From Ensifer aridi (GTDB taxonomy: Bacteria; Pseudomonadota; Alphaproteobacteria; Rhizobiales; Rhizobiaceae): DNA of 54,609 nt. The notes beneath the pieces are model-generated. The model was given only the letters and a program-made list of their open reading frames with translations, made no database searches and was not told the origin of the DNA. Position 1 is the stretch's first letter. Each line of letters opens with the position of its first letter. The position numbers were made by a program, and so were the translations under genes. Positions 43,730 to 52,454 of this stretch are shown here, in pieces. The DNA lies in assembly GCF_002078505.1 (NCBI RefSeq), contig NZ_LUAV01000024.1, positions 26,942-81,550 on the forward strand. Direction: 5' to 3'.

Positions 43730-44444
43730 AGCACCTGAACACTTGCTCCGCTGCAACGACTTTGTCGTAACTCCCGATGGAGCGATGATTCTAACTCCGA
43801 CATTTGTTGTGCGACGTCGCAGTATGCGAGGCACGCAACGACTGCAACCCGGCGGGGAGCAGATCTCAGCCGAGGGGCGTCCGAACTCCGGCTACCCATC
43901 AAAGCAGTCCGGTCCGGGCGATAAGATCGGTTCGATTGACGCCGATCTCGAAAAAAGAAGTGAGCTTTAGAGAGGCCAGAAGCAGGCAAGATGGGTTGCG
44001 GTATCATTTTTGCCAAAGATCATGTCGCGGACACCAGGCCGTTGAGGAGCTATTGACGAGCGAGCAAGGAGTAGCAGCTGGCTAACGGTCAACGGACCGT
44101 CTCTGATTTTGCGGTGGCGCCGCGTCGCAGCCGTGGTTGTGCAGACTGCGACACAGGACCGCTCAGCACCACGGCGGCTGAATTGTGGCAGCGAAGCAAG
44201 GGCTCATAATCGGCCTGAAGAGCCTGCACCCCTCGGTCCTGAGGCTGATCAGCTCGTTCATCATCTCATCGCACCAACAAAAGAGGCTGGGGGCGAACGT
44301 GCCACCACGAAAGCACTCCGGCGCGAAGATTCGAGATTTCGCCTGCGCGACCTGAAGAGGCGCGCGATCGGAATGGCTACAACCTATGGTCATCACTTCC
44401 GTCCTTGACGCAGCGTCGGCCCGTTCCAAGCTGCTCCCCAGCCC
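43730..44444. other. Spacer without a supported gene
   Basis: These 715 bp between the cyclase-ATPase end and the MocR gene end are where the two converge. Several frames of 90-100 codons exist on both strands but have irregular composition and no recognised domain. I see no clear terminator or mobile-element ends. Confidence 0.4.
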
Positions 44445-45851
44445 TCACGTGAAGCGTCTTATGATCCCAAGCAGGCGGTCGCAGGATCTCGCGAGTTGCC
44501 TTTGCGGCGCTGTTGCGAGCCCTAAAAGCAAGCCGGACTTTGCGGAATTCGGCGACGCATACCAGACGGAGAGCGGTGCCGGGGCCATCCCGAATGCCAG
44601 CGTCTCCCGTGCGATGGCAATGTCCGGCGCGCCGTCTGGCAGGCGCAGCAGCACGGCCAGACCGGCGATAGCCGCCTCCCCGGCACTCGGCGGAAGGCAT
44701 TTCAGCAAGGCGTCGCGTTGGGCGGAGTAGACGCGCTTCGTGCGCCTCAAATGCCGCATATAGTGGCCTTCGCGCATGAACTCGGCGGTTGCGAGCTGCA
44801 CCGCCGGCCCCGGAGGCGGCGCAAGACAGGCCGCGACCTCCGCAAAACGCGATGCCAGCGCAGGCGGCGCGATGAGAAAGCCGAGCCGGAGCGCCGGGCT
44901 GATGGTCTTGCTGAAGGAGCCGATATGAATGACGCGCCCGGCGCGATCGAGCGAGGCGAGCGCCGGTGCCGCGCGGCCATCGAGCTGCAATTCACTCAAA
45001 TAGTCGTCCTCGATGACCCAGGCTTGCGTCCGGGCCGCCCAGTCGAGAAGGCGCAGTCGTCGCGCCAGTGACAGCGTGGGCCCGAGCGGCGCCTGCTGCC
45101 CCGGTGTCACGACGACCAGCGCTGCATCCGGGGCATGGTGGAAGCCATGGCCGACATCGATTCCATCGGCGTCGATGGGAATCGGCGCGAGCGACAATCG
45201 CGCGAGCTCCAGGCCGCGCCGGGTAAACGGGAAGCCGGGATCCTCCATCCAGGCTTTCCGCCCCTCAAGGGCGAGCACGCGCAGTGCCAGTCCAAGTCCG
45301 CTGGCGAATCCGCCGGTGATGATGACCTCGGATGGGGAACACTCGATGCCTCGCCCGACGGCAAGATAGCCGGCGATCTCCCGCCGCAGCTCCAATTCGC
45401 CGCGCGGGTCGGGATAGATCGCCGGAGCACTCGATTCCGCCCGCACAGCCTGCGAACGGATTCTGGCAAAGAGCGTTGCGGGAAAGGTTTGCTGCGCAGG
45501 CACGCCCATCTGGAAGATCGCCGGGCCCACCGTCATCTCCAGATATTGCTCCAGGAACGAGCCGGGATCGGGCGGCTGCTCGAACCGGGCGGCGGCGGCA
45601 GGCCGATCCGCGACGCGGGTTCCAGCCGCGCGCGAGGCGACGATGAGCTGGGCGGCGGAGAGCTTGTCATAGGCGGTGCGCACCGTGCCTCGTGCAACGC
45701 CGAGCTGCGCCGCGAGATCGAGCCAGGACGGCAGACGCGCGCCGGGCGTCAGCACCCCGCTTTCGATCGCGGTGCTGATGCCCTTGCGGATCTGCTCGGC
45801 CAGCGGCGTCTTAGCGGACCGGTCGAGTTGCAGTTTCAGCGGCTGGTCCAT
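44445..45851 (-). CDS. MocR/PdxR-type regulator (GntR winged helix plus aminotransferase-like domain)
   Basis: Of the 468 residues, 1-80 form a GntR winged helix (LAEQIRKGISTAIESGVL, LAAQLGVARGTVRTAYDKL) and 100-468 a fold-type I aminotransferase-like domain. PLP-binding Lys315 is in HIGSFSKTISPALRLGF, and EDDY is at 281-284. MocR regulators sense PLP or a PLP adduct with an amine or amino acid. The ATG at 45851 is preferred over a GTG at 45866. It is divergent from the cupin-AhpD-epimerase genes with operator-like repeats between, so it most likely regulates them and itself. Absence of pdx genes nearby argues against a vitamin B6 biosynthesis role. Confidence 0.88.
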   Translation of the reverse strand: MDQPLKLQLDRSAKTPLAEQIRKGISTAIESGVLTPGARLPSWLDLAAQLGVARGTVRTAYDKLSAAQLIVASRAAGTRVADRPAAAARFEQPPDPGSFLEQYLEMTVGPAIFQMGVPAQQTFPATLFARIRSQAVRAESSAPAIYPDPRGELELRREIAGYLAVGRGIECSPSEVIITGGFASGLGLALRVLALEGRKAWMEDPGFPFTRRGLELARLSLAPIPIDADGIDVGHGFHHAPDAALVVVTPGQQAPLGPTLSLARRLRLLDWAARTQAWVIEDDYLSELQLDGRAAPALASLDRAGRVIHIGSFSKTISPALRLGFLIAPPALASRFAEVAACLAPPPGPAVQLATAEFMREGHYMRHLRRTKRVYSAQRDALLKCLPPSAGEAAIAGLAVLLRLPDGAPDIAIARETLAFGMAPAPLSVWYASPNSAKSGLLLGLATAPQRQLARSCDRLLGIIRRFT

Positions 45852-45854
45852 GCT

Positions 45855-45903
45855 TTCTTGGTACACGATTTTTGCTGGTTCTTGGTGCTTTTTTTAGAAC
45901 CAG
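45855..45903. promoter_or_regulatory. Putative MocR operator region
   Basis: TTCTTGGT occurs twice (45855-45862 and 45879-45886, 24 bp apart), the direct-repeat style used by MocR proteins. An inverted repeat CTGGTTCT (45875-45882)/AGAACCAG (45896-45903) overlaps the second copy. All lie just before the regulator start in the divergent gap. Confidence 0.55.
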
Positions 45904-45970
45904 AAAGCCGTCATTTCTAGGGGGCAAGGAAGAAACGCCATCATGACGACACGCAAAGGAGAACCGTCAC

Positions 45971-46387
45971 ATGACTATACGATCTTTGATTGGCGCGACT
46001 TGCGCCGCCCTCGCAATCGCCACCGCGATGCCTGCCGCGGCGCATTACCCCGGCGACGCTGTCACGCCCCATTTCGAGCGGGCGATACCCAACATTCCGG
46101 GCAAAACGCTGACCGCGCTCATCGTCGACTACCCGCCGGGCGGAGCCTCGGCCCCTCACAGGCACGCGGACTCGTCCTTCATCTTCGCCTACGTCCTCTC
46201 CGGAGAAATCGAGTCGAAGGTGAATGACGGCCCGACGCAGATCTACCGCGCCGGCGAGAGCTGGTACGAGCCGCCGGCGGCCAACCACCTCATCAGTCGC
46301 AATGCGAGCAAGACCAAGCCGGCAAAGCTGCTTGCGGTCTTCGTCGCCGACAGCGAAGAGAAGGAACTGACCACCAACATCGAGTGA
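45971..46387 (+). CDS. Exported cupin-domain protein
   Basis: The 138-residue protein has a signal peptide (TIRSLIGATCAALAIATAMPAAA, cut before HYPGD) and a single cupin barrel with the metal-binding motif APHRHADSSFIFAYVLSGEIES (His63, His65). It is predicted to be periplasmic. An in-frame upstream ATG is not available; the ATG at 45971 follows AAAGGAG. It leads a three-gene rightward group with an AhpD-like protein (41 bp gap) and an epimerase (32 bp gap). Its enzymatic or binding role is unknown. Confidence 0.82.
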   Translation: MTIRSLIGATCAALAIATAMPAAAHYPGDAVTPHFERAIPNIPGKTLTALIVDYPPGGASAPHRHADSSFIFAYVLSGEIESKVNDGPTQIYRAGESWYEPPAANHLISRNASKTKPAKLLAVFVADSEEKELTTNIE

Positions 46388-46428
46388 ACCGACCTTCGTC
46401 GGCAAAACGACTTTAAGGAATAAATCAA

Positions 46429-46884
46429 GTGAGCAAACGTCTCGACTACAACCAGATCGCGCCAGCCGGCGTCAAAGCGCTTGGCGGAATCTACGGCTAC
46501 ATCATGCAGAGCAGCCTCCCCTCGGAGCTGGTCGATCTGGTCTACCTTCGGATCTCGCAGATCAACAACTGCGCCTACTGCCTCGACATGCACACCCGCG
46601 ACCTTTTGAAAAAAGGGCAGAAGATCGAGAAGATCGCGCTGGTGCAGGCATGGGCGGAAGCCGGGAATCTCTTCGACGAGCGTGAGCGGGCGGCCCTCGC
46701 CTGGGCCGAAACCGTGACGCGCGTGGCCGAGACCAACGTGCCGGACGAAGCTTACGAAGCCGTGCGTGCCGTGTTCGACGAGCGCGAACTGGTCGATCTG
46801 ACGATCGCGATCGGCCTGATGAACACCTACAATCGCCTGGCGATCAGTTTCCGCAAGACGCCACAGGCTGCGCTCGAAAACTAG
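46429..46884 (+). CDS. Carboxymuconolactone decarboxylase/AhpD-like protein
   Basis: The 151-residue all-helical protein has the AhpD-type redox motif NNCAYCLDMHTRDL (Cys48, Cys51, His55), which supports a peroxidase or thiol-disulfide role rather than lactone decarboxylation. The start is GTG at 46429 with AAGGAA before it. It sits between an exported cupin and an NAD-dependent epimerase and is probably co-transcribed. This trio under a MocR regulator suggests handling of a reactive or amine-derived compound, but the substrate is unknown. Confidence 0.88.
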   Translation: MSKRLDYNQIAPAGVKALGGIYGYIMQSSLPSELVDLVYLRISQINNCAYCLDMHTRDLLKKGQKIEKIALVQAWAEAGNLFDERERAALAWAETVTRVAETNVPDEAYEAVRAVFDERELVDLTIAIGLMNTYNRLAISFRKTPQAALEN

Positions 46885-46916
46885 GACGGGCAAAGCGCCC
46901 AACCAAGGAGTTGGCT

Positions 46917-47825
46917 ATGAAGATCTTTATCGCAGGCGCCACTGGCGCCGTCGGCCTGCCGCTTGTGCGGGCGCTCGCGACGCTTGGCCATCAGGTGACC
47001 GGCATGACCCGCCCGGGTCAGCGGCCGGATCGTCTGCGCGAGCTCGGGGCCGAGGTGTCTTTCGCCGATGCCTTCGACGGTGAGGCGGTCCATCGCGCGA
47101 TCGAGGCGGCAGCGCCGGACGTGGTTATCGATCAGCTCACCTGGCTTCCGGCCAACCCTGCCGACATCATCAACGCGATGCCCAACGATACGCGCCTTCA
47201 CCGCGAGGGAGGCGCCAATCTCCTCGCCGCGGCAGAAAAGCTGGGAGTCCGCCGCTACATCATGCAGTCTCGCGGCTTCTACCTGGAGGCGCCGGCAGGA
47301 GGGCTTGCGGACGAGACCGCGAGGCTGAGATACGACGCTCCCGGCGAGATCGGCGAGAGCACGCGGACGATCGGCGCCTATGAGGACCGGGTGCTCTCCT
47401 CGCCGCTCTATGGCGTCGTGCTCCGTTACGGCTTCTTCTACGGTCCCGGCACCTGGTACCGGCCGGACGGCGCCATTGCGGATCAGGCACGCAAGGGCGA
47501 GTCGACAATCATCGGAGACGGCAATGGCGTGTGGTCCTTCGTGCACATCGACGACGCTGTCGCCGCGACGGTGGCGTCGGTGACGGCCGAGCCGGGTACC
47601 TACAATGTCGTCGACGACGATCCCCTCCCCGTCGCCGAATGGCTGCCGGCCTTCGCCCGGTGGGTCGATGCTCCAGAGCCTAAGCGCGTGAACGCGAAGG
47701 ACGCGCTAAAGACGGCCGGCGAAGAAGCGGTCTACTACCACACCCGCCTGACCGGCGCTTCCAATGGCCGGGCGAAGGCTGAACGCGGCTTCGCGCCGCG
47801 GCCGCTTCTGTGGAAGGCTGCTTGA
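46917..47825 (+). CDS. NAD(P)-dependent epimerase/dehydratase family (atypical SDR)
   Basis: The 302-residue protein starts with the Rossmann motif KIFIAGATGAVGLPLVRALATLGH and has VVLRYGFFYGPGTWY and FVHIDDAVAATVASV, typical of extended or atypical SDRs. The usual YxxxK dyad is not obvious; GAYEDRVLSS occupies that region, so the catalysis may be non-classical. The ATG at 46917 is preferred to an upstream TTG because GGAG lies 7 bp before it. It is the last gene of the cupin-AhpD group. Confidence 0.85.
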   Translation: MKIFIAGATGAVGLPLVRALATLGHQVTGMTRPGQRPDRLRELGAEVSFADAFDGEAVHRAIEAAAPDVVIDQLTWLPANPADIINAMPNDTRLHREGGANLLAAAEKLGVRRYIMQSRGFYLEAPAGGLADETARLRYDAPGEIGESTRTIGAYEDRVLSSPLYGVVLRYGFFYGPGTWYRPDGAIADQARKGESTIIGDGNGVWSFVHIDDAVAATVASVTAEPGTYNVVDDDPLPVAEWLPAFARWVDAPEPKRVNAKDALKTAGEEAVYYHTRLTGASNGRAKAERGFAPRPLLWKAA

Positions 47826-47957
47826 TTGCCGCCCAGGAGCAAACGGATGAAGTCGGTCCGCGCTTTCTGGCTGTTTCGTCGAAAGCGCGGGCTGCTGCCG
47901 CTTCCAAAAAATGAACTATCATCGAAGGCAGCCAGGCACGGACGTTCGGAAAGAACC

Positions 47958-48606
47958 ATGGCACCGAAATTCGGCAATGATGAAGAGTTGCATGCTTATC
48001 GCGAGGTGCTGCTGATCCGTCGTTTCGAGGAGAAGGCCGGCCAACTCTACGGCATGGGCCTCATCCGCGGCTTCTGCCACCGCTACATGGGCCAGGAAAC
48101 CGTCGTCGTCGGCATGCAGATGGCGACGAAGGAAGGCTGCCAGGTGATCATCGGCTACCGCGACCACGGCCACATGCTAGCCTCCGGCATGCACCCGAAC
48201 GGCGTCATGGCCAAACTCACTGGACGCCGCGGCGCTCTGTCGAAGCCATTCCCGGCGAGCCGGTCGACGGCATGGATGTCCGCTCCGCGGTCGGGCAAAG
48301 CGCCATCGAGCATGCCCGCACCGGCCAGGGCCTGTACATCCTCGAGATGCACGCCTACCGCTACCGCGGCCACTCCATGTCCGATCCGGCAAAAGTACCG
48401 CTCGAAAGACGAGGGTGACCCGCGTTCGCGAGGAGCAGGATGCCATCGACCTCGTGCGCCGGCGCCTTCTGGAGGATTGGAAGCTGTCGGAAGACGAGCT
48501 AAAGGCCATGGACAGCAAGGTGCGCGAGACCGTCGACGAGGCGTCCGAGTTTGCCACGAATGATCCCGAGCCCGACCCGTCGGAACTCCATACGGAAATC
48601 CTGCTC
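47958..48606 (+). pseudogene. Relic of pyruvate dehydrogenase E1 alpha (pdhA-like)
   Basis: The first 90 codons (ELHAYREVLLIRRFEEKAGQLYGMG, GYRDHGHMLASGM, MAKLTGRRG) match the N-terminal third of PdhA. The sequence then jumps, in another frame from about 48238, to VDGMDVRSAVGQSAIEHA and LEMHAYRYRGHSMSDPA. It shifts frame once more near 48400, continuing REEQDAIDLVRRRLLED to PEPDPSELHTEILL, the normal end. About 100 residues containing the thiamine-diphosphate motif (GDGxxNQG) are deleted. With a deletion and at least two frame changes it cannot make an active enzyme. Confidence 0.8.
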
Positions 48607-48729
48607 TACGCTCTTTCCGAAAGTAATACGGGCCGGAACCAGACTATCCGGGCCGGCCGCGTTGGCCCTCGAGGGCCCAGGCCATAGGAAATCAAAGTCA
48701 GGATACGCTGGAGCAGCACGCGAGGCCGT

Positions 48730-49698
48730 TTGCTGAATGAGCGAGTTTCTCACGAGCATATCAGGCATTGTCCCCGTCGCCGCCGCCGGCTTGGAGATCT
48801 GGGCGAGTATGGCTTCATAGCGGCGCTGGGATTTGTTCTCGGTTTCGCGATGAACCGCGGCTCGATCTGCACCGTCATCGCCACGAGGGAGTTGGTATTG
48901 GAGAGGAGGCCAGCGCGTTTCATCGCTCTGGTCGAATGTGCCGCCTGGGCGGCCCTCGTCTACGCCATCCTCGAAACGGCACCGATGATGCCAGAGGGCT
49001 GGTCGTCACTCGGCTACTTGGTTCCCGCAGCCATTTTGCTTGGAATCGGCTCCTATGTGGACGGCGCTTGCGTGTTCGGGTCTGTTGGGCATCTCGGGAA
49101 CGGCGAAATCGAATTCGCGTTCACGTTTCTCGGCATCTATGCGGTCGTCTACATTGAATCTCTGCTCGATCTACTTGCGGATCGACCGGCGATAGATGCT
49201 GCTCCATCGCTTGGGGCGGCCATTCCCGCGCTTCTACTACTGGCGGTCGTGTCTCTCAGGCTTGGCGTGTCACACAGATCCAAGTCTAGTTTCCGACGGC
49301 TGTCGCTCTCGATGGGTGCGGTCGGCATCACCTCTTCGATCCTGGCGGTTCTTGGGCCTGGGTTCTCTGTCACCGCATCGTTTGGACCGATCGCTTCGAT
49401 ACCCGTCGCGGGCGCCGTAGTTTCGTTCAGCATGTTCGGCGGCAGCCTCGTGTCCGCGAGACTTAGGAAGCATGGATTCATGCTGAAATGGCCAACAGTA
49501 AAGACCATGCTCAAGAGAACGCTCGCGGGCATGCTCATGGGATTGGGTGCGCTGCTCATTCCCGGTGGGAACGACACGCTGCTGCTGATTGGTCTTCCCG
49601 CGGGAGCATGGCAGGCAGCGCTCGCCTACGGGCTGTTCGTTGCGACCCTCGCCGCACTTATTCTCAAACTCGGTTCGATCGCAAAAGCTTGGTCCTGA
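48730..49698 (+). CDS. YeeE/YedE-type (sulfur transport family) membrane protein, N-terminus doubtful
   Basis: About 300 residues with eight or more hydrophobic helices. GFVLGFAMNRGSICTVIATRELV and GIGSYVDGACVFGSVGHLGNGE (in pieces) carry the Cys-containing loops of YeeE/YedE thiosulfate-type transporters, and PGGNDTLLLIGLP closes the protein. The frame's first 20 codons from a TTG read as an Arg-rich run that looks out of frame. In the next frame an ATG at 48737 gives MSEFLTSISGIVPVAAAGL, a more natural start, but it stops at a TAG. A frameshift near 48785-48800 is likely, so the gene may be damaged. It follows the pdhA relic directly. Confidence 0.65.
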   Translation: MLNERVSHEHIRHCPRRRRRLGDLGEYGFIAALGFVLGFAMNRGSICTVIATRELVLERRPARFIALVECAAWAALVYAILETAPMMPEGWSSLGYLVPAAILLGIGSYVDGACVFGSVGHLGNGEIEFAFTFLGIYAVVYIESLLDLLADRPAIDAAPSLGAAIPALLLLAVVSLRLGVSHRSKSSFRRLSLSMGAVGITSSILAVLGPGFSVTASFGPIASIPVAGAVVSFSMFGGSLVSARLRKHGFMLKWPTVKTMLKRTLAGMLMGLGALLIPGGNDTLLLIGLPAGAWQAALAYGLFVATLAALILKLGSIAKAWS

Positions 49699-49767
49699 GG
49701 CTCGACAGAAGACCACCCCACCGTTGGATGGTATTATGACGTAGGGCTAAAGTTAGGGAGAGGATCG

Positions 49768-50496
49768 ATGAGTGGCACGTTGCACCCGCTTCTGCAAGAA
49801 GCTCTGGAAGCGCATGGCGGGCACGACCGCTGGCGCAAGTTCAAGGGTATTGCCTCGACCATACGGACCGGTGGAAAGCTATGGGAGCTGAAAGGCGCTC
49901 CTTTGATCTCTGTGCCGCGGCGCGCAACAAGCGAGTTTCTCCGCCAGTGGACCCGAGTCACTCCGTTTGGAGAACCCGGCTGGGCGATGACCTGGACTCC
50001 CGAGCATGTGGAGATCACTGCTGGAGATGGCTCGATTATCGCCGAGCGAGACAACGGACGTGAAGCGTTCGATCGCAGCTTCAACGGACAATGGGACCCG
50101 CTGAACCTCGCCTACTTCAACGGCTACGCCATGTGGACGTACCATGCGACACCGTTCGTTTTCGGCGAATCCGGCTATGAAGCTCGCGATATTCGGCCGG
50201 TCGAGAACGAAGGTGGGACGCTTCGTGGCGTCGCCGTGCGGTTCCCCGAGAGCGTACACAGCCACACGCAGGAACAGCGCTTCTACTTCGGCTCGGATGG
50301 GCTGCTGCGCCGTCACGATTATACGGTTGAAGTGTGGGCGGACACGCCGGCCGCACACTTCATCTCTGATTACGTCGACGTTGACGGGCTGAAGTATCCA
50401 ACGCGCCGCAGCGTGTTCATAGTCAAGCCGGATGGCACTCTCGACCACGATTTCAACGCCGTCACAATCGAGCTGTCGGATTACGCGCTGTTCTGA
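49768..50496 (+). CDS. Conserved hypothetical protein
   Basis: The 242-residue soluble protein without signal peptide begins HPLLQEALEAHGGHDRWRKFKGI. The 'ALxAHGGxxRWxxxxxI' opening is like that of a family of uncharacterised proteins distantly resembling LolA-type lipoprotein carriers. Aromatic beta-strand-rich sequence follows (AYFNGYAMWTYHATPFVF, EQRFYFGSDGLLRRHDYTVEVW, YVDVDGLKYPTRRSVFI). AGGGAG lies before the ATG. It is monocistronic, convergent with the TetR gene. No function can be assigned. Confidence 0.75.
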   Translation: MSGTLHPLLQEALEAHGGHDRWRKFKGIASTIRTGGKLWELKGAPLISVPRRATSEFLRQWTRVTPFGEPGWAMTWTPEHVEITAGDGSIIAERDNGREAFDRSFNGQWDPLNLAYFNGYAMWTYHATPFVFGESGYEARDIRPVENEGGTLRGVAVRFPESVHSHTQEQRFYFGSDGLLRRHDYTVEVWADTPAAHFISDYVDVDGLKYPTRRSVFIVKPDGTLDHDFNAVTIELSDYALF

Positions 50497-50715
50497 GAAG
50501 ACGCTGCCGCGATAACTGTGTTGTTCCCTACGGCTATATTCGAGATCAGTCACAGCGAATAATCGAAATCGCTCTTAGAGGGCCGTGAGGCCGGCGAACC
50601 TTCACGGAAGACCCGAAGTACGATGCAGGCCCGGGCCAAACCGGTCACCCAGGAAGAGATCCGCTTGAGCCGTGCACCATCGGCGATGCCGCGGCGGGCT
50701 ATCGGGGATCAAGTT

Positions 50716-51330
50716 TCACCGCGCGGTTCGCTCTCCTCCATCCCCTCCCCGGGTCGGCGGCGTCAACCGTTCTTCCGCCGCGAGCAATTGCCGCGCCATG
50801 CGTTTGGCTTCCCGGGTGGGCTCGGCGATGCGGGTGATTTGCGCAACGGCGACCGCCCCCTCGTGCAGCAGGTTGATCTCGGCCGCGATCCGCTTCGGCT
50901 CGGCAAACCGCGCCGCATGGGCGAGTTCCTCGAAATAGGCGAGCGCCAAGCGCTTGTGCATCAAGGAAGCGCGAAACACGGGATCGACCGTGTCCTTGTG
51001 CTCTGCCGCCGCGCTCATGAACATGCAGCCGCGGAACTGCTTGTCGCGGACCGTGGTTTCTAGGAAATCGAACGTCGCCAGAAGGCGTTCGACGGGGTCG
51101 CCCGTACGCTGCTCGACAAAGGCACGCATGGCATTGCGGTCCTCCTCGTCGCGCCGTTCGAGCGCGGCCAGGATCAGGTCTTCCTTGGTTTCGAAGTGCC
51201 GGTACAGCGTCGTCTTGGCCACCCCCGCCTCGGCGATGATCAGGTCGATGCCCGTCGCGTGATAGCCATACTGGTTGAAAAGCCGGAGGGCTGTGTCGAG
51301 CAGGTGGTCCCGGATTTCCGAACGGCGCAT
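50716..51330 (-). CDS. TetR-family repressor
   Basis: The 204-residue protein has an N-terminal TetR helix-turn-helix (IRDHLLDTALRLFNQYGYHATGIDLIIAEAGVAKTTLYRHFETKEDLI, read in pieces) and a helical ligand domain with one Cys (FRGCMFMSAAAEH). It is divergent from the DUF417-DUF1127-trxB genes, and GATAC/GTATC dyads fill the gap, so it probably represses them and itself. The single buried-type Cys and the redox neighbours hint at thiol or electrophile sensing, which is inference. Confidence 0.88.
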   Translation of the reverse strand: MRRSEIRDHLLDTALRLFNQYGYHATGIDLIIAEAGVAKTTLYRHFETKEDLILAALERRDEEDRNAMRAFVEQRTGDPVERLLATFDFLETTVRDKQFRGCMFMSAAAEHKDTVDPVFRASLMHKRLALAYFEELAHAARFAEPKRIAAEINLLHEGAVAVAQITRIAEPTREAKRMARQLLAAEERLTPPTRGGDGGERTAR

Positions 51331-51349
51331 TTTCGTCCTCGCAATGCGT

Positions 51350-51549
51350 AACAGGTCTGTATCGTTTCTTACCGGTCACGGAAAACAAATACAAGGGCTT
51401 TCCTTGCAACGAGCAGCCCTTTCGGCCCACGGCAGCCCGGGGAAAGGGAGTTCCCTGGGGAACAAGGCCGGGATCCTTTCAAAAGCTCGCTCTTGCCAAA
51501 CGATACAGATCGGTATACTTCTTCTCTCATTCGATACAGCTCGGTATCG
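51350..51549. promoter_or_regulatory. Three TetR-type operator-like sites
   Basis: CGATACAGCTCGGTATCG (51532-51549) is a dyad with 6-bp perfect arms. CGATACAGATCGGTATAC (51501-51518) is a near copy 31 bp away. CTGTATCGTTTC (51357-51368) is a half-site near the TetR start. They span the 274-bp divergent gap and are the best candidates for the TetR operator. Confidence 0.6.
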
Positions 51550-51604
51550 TTACTCCGCGTCAGCCGGGCGGATCGCCCACCGCGGACAACCCAAGGAGAA
51601 GACA

Positions 51605-52135
51605 ATGCCTCATGTTCCCATCCGCAGCGTCGCGGCCCATCCGCGCGCACAGGCTCGCGCCGTTTCCCTCGATCTGGCCGAGCACCACGGCCGGACCGTC
51701 ACCGCGGCTGGCCTCTATCTTTCGCTGGTCGTGATCTATGGCTGGTTCGGCGGTATGAAGTTCACCGCTTATGAAGCGGAAGGGCTGACCGGCCTGGTCG
51801 GCAACAGTCCGCTGTTGAGCTGGAGCTACTCCCTCTTCAGCGTAAGGGACTTCTCAAGCCTTCTCGGCTTCCTCGAACTCAGCATCGGTGCCCTGATCGC
51901 GGCACGGCTCGTCAACCCGGTTTACTCGCTCGTCGGCGGTTTGCTCTCGGCCGGGCTGTTCGCGACCACGCTCAGCTTCATGGTGACGACCCCGGGAGTC
52001 ACCGTGCCGGAGCTCGGCTTTCCGGCGATTTCGGTCGCTGCCGGTCAGTTCCTGCTCAAGGACATCGGCCTGCTCGCCCTCTCCCTCTGGATTGCCGTCG
52101 ACTCGCTCGCGGCGCTCCGCTCAAACAAGGCCTGA
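51605..52135 (+). CDS. DUF417 (YkgB/RclC-like) membrane protein
   Basis: The 176-residue protein has four hydrophobic helices. YLSLVVIYGWFGGMKFTAYEAEGLTGLVGNSPLLSW (in pieces) is the DUF417 signature, and LLKDIGLLALSLWIAVDSL closes it. The family includes E. coli RclC, induced by reactive chlorine. The ATG at 51605 has AAGGAG 6 bp before it; the longer open frame upstream crosses the operator sites and is rejected. It leads a rightward group with a DUF1127 gene and trxB. Confidence 0.85.
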   Translation: MPHVPIRSVAAHPRAQARAVSLDLAEHHGRTVTAAGLYLSLVVIYGWFGGMKFTAYEAEGLTGLVGNSPLLSWSYSLFSVRDFSSLLGFLELSIGALIAARLVNPVYSLVGGLLSAGLFATTLSFMVTTPGVTVPELGFPAISVAAGQFLLKDIGLLALSLWIAVDSLAALRSNKA

Positions 52136-52242
52136 CGAAAACAAGAGCGGGGCCCGCCTCCGCCCGCATCCCGAAATTGCAGTGAAAGAAACCACCATTC
52201 CCAGATCGGCCGTGCCGGTCGGTTCAATGAAAGGAACGTCCC

Positions 52243-52398
52243 ATGTATTTGACCTATGTTCTGTCTAAGATCCGCGCCCACCAGCGCTATCGCCGGACCC
52301 TTCGCGCGTTCACGCAATTGAACGACTACTTGCTCGAGGATGTCGGCATTACCCGCAACGACATCGACATTGTCGCGCGCCGGCAATACGACCAATGA
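52243..52398 (+). CDS. Minimal DUF1127 protein
   Basis: The 51-residue protein (MYLTYVLSKIRAHQRYRRTL...) has the full DUF1127 core: a basic helix followed by LNDYLLEDVGITRNDIDIVARR. AAAGGAACG lies before the ATG. It lies between the DUF417 gene and trxB, consistent with membership in the same transcript. A second, longer DUF1127 protein is at 30674-30913. Confidence 0.82.
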   Translation: MYLTYVLSKIRAHQRYRRTLRAFTQLNDYLLEDVGITRNDIDIVARRQYDQ

Positions 52399-52454
52399 AC
52401 CCCGAGGCTGCGTCACTGCTGGTCCCAGACCGTGACGCAGAAGGAGATCACCTC

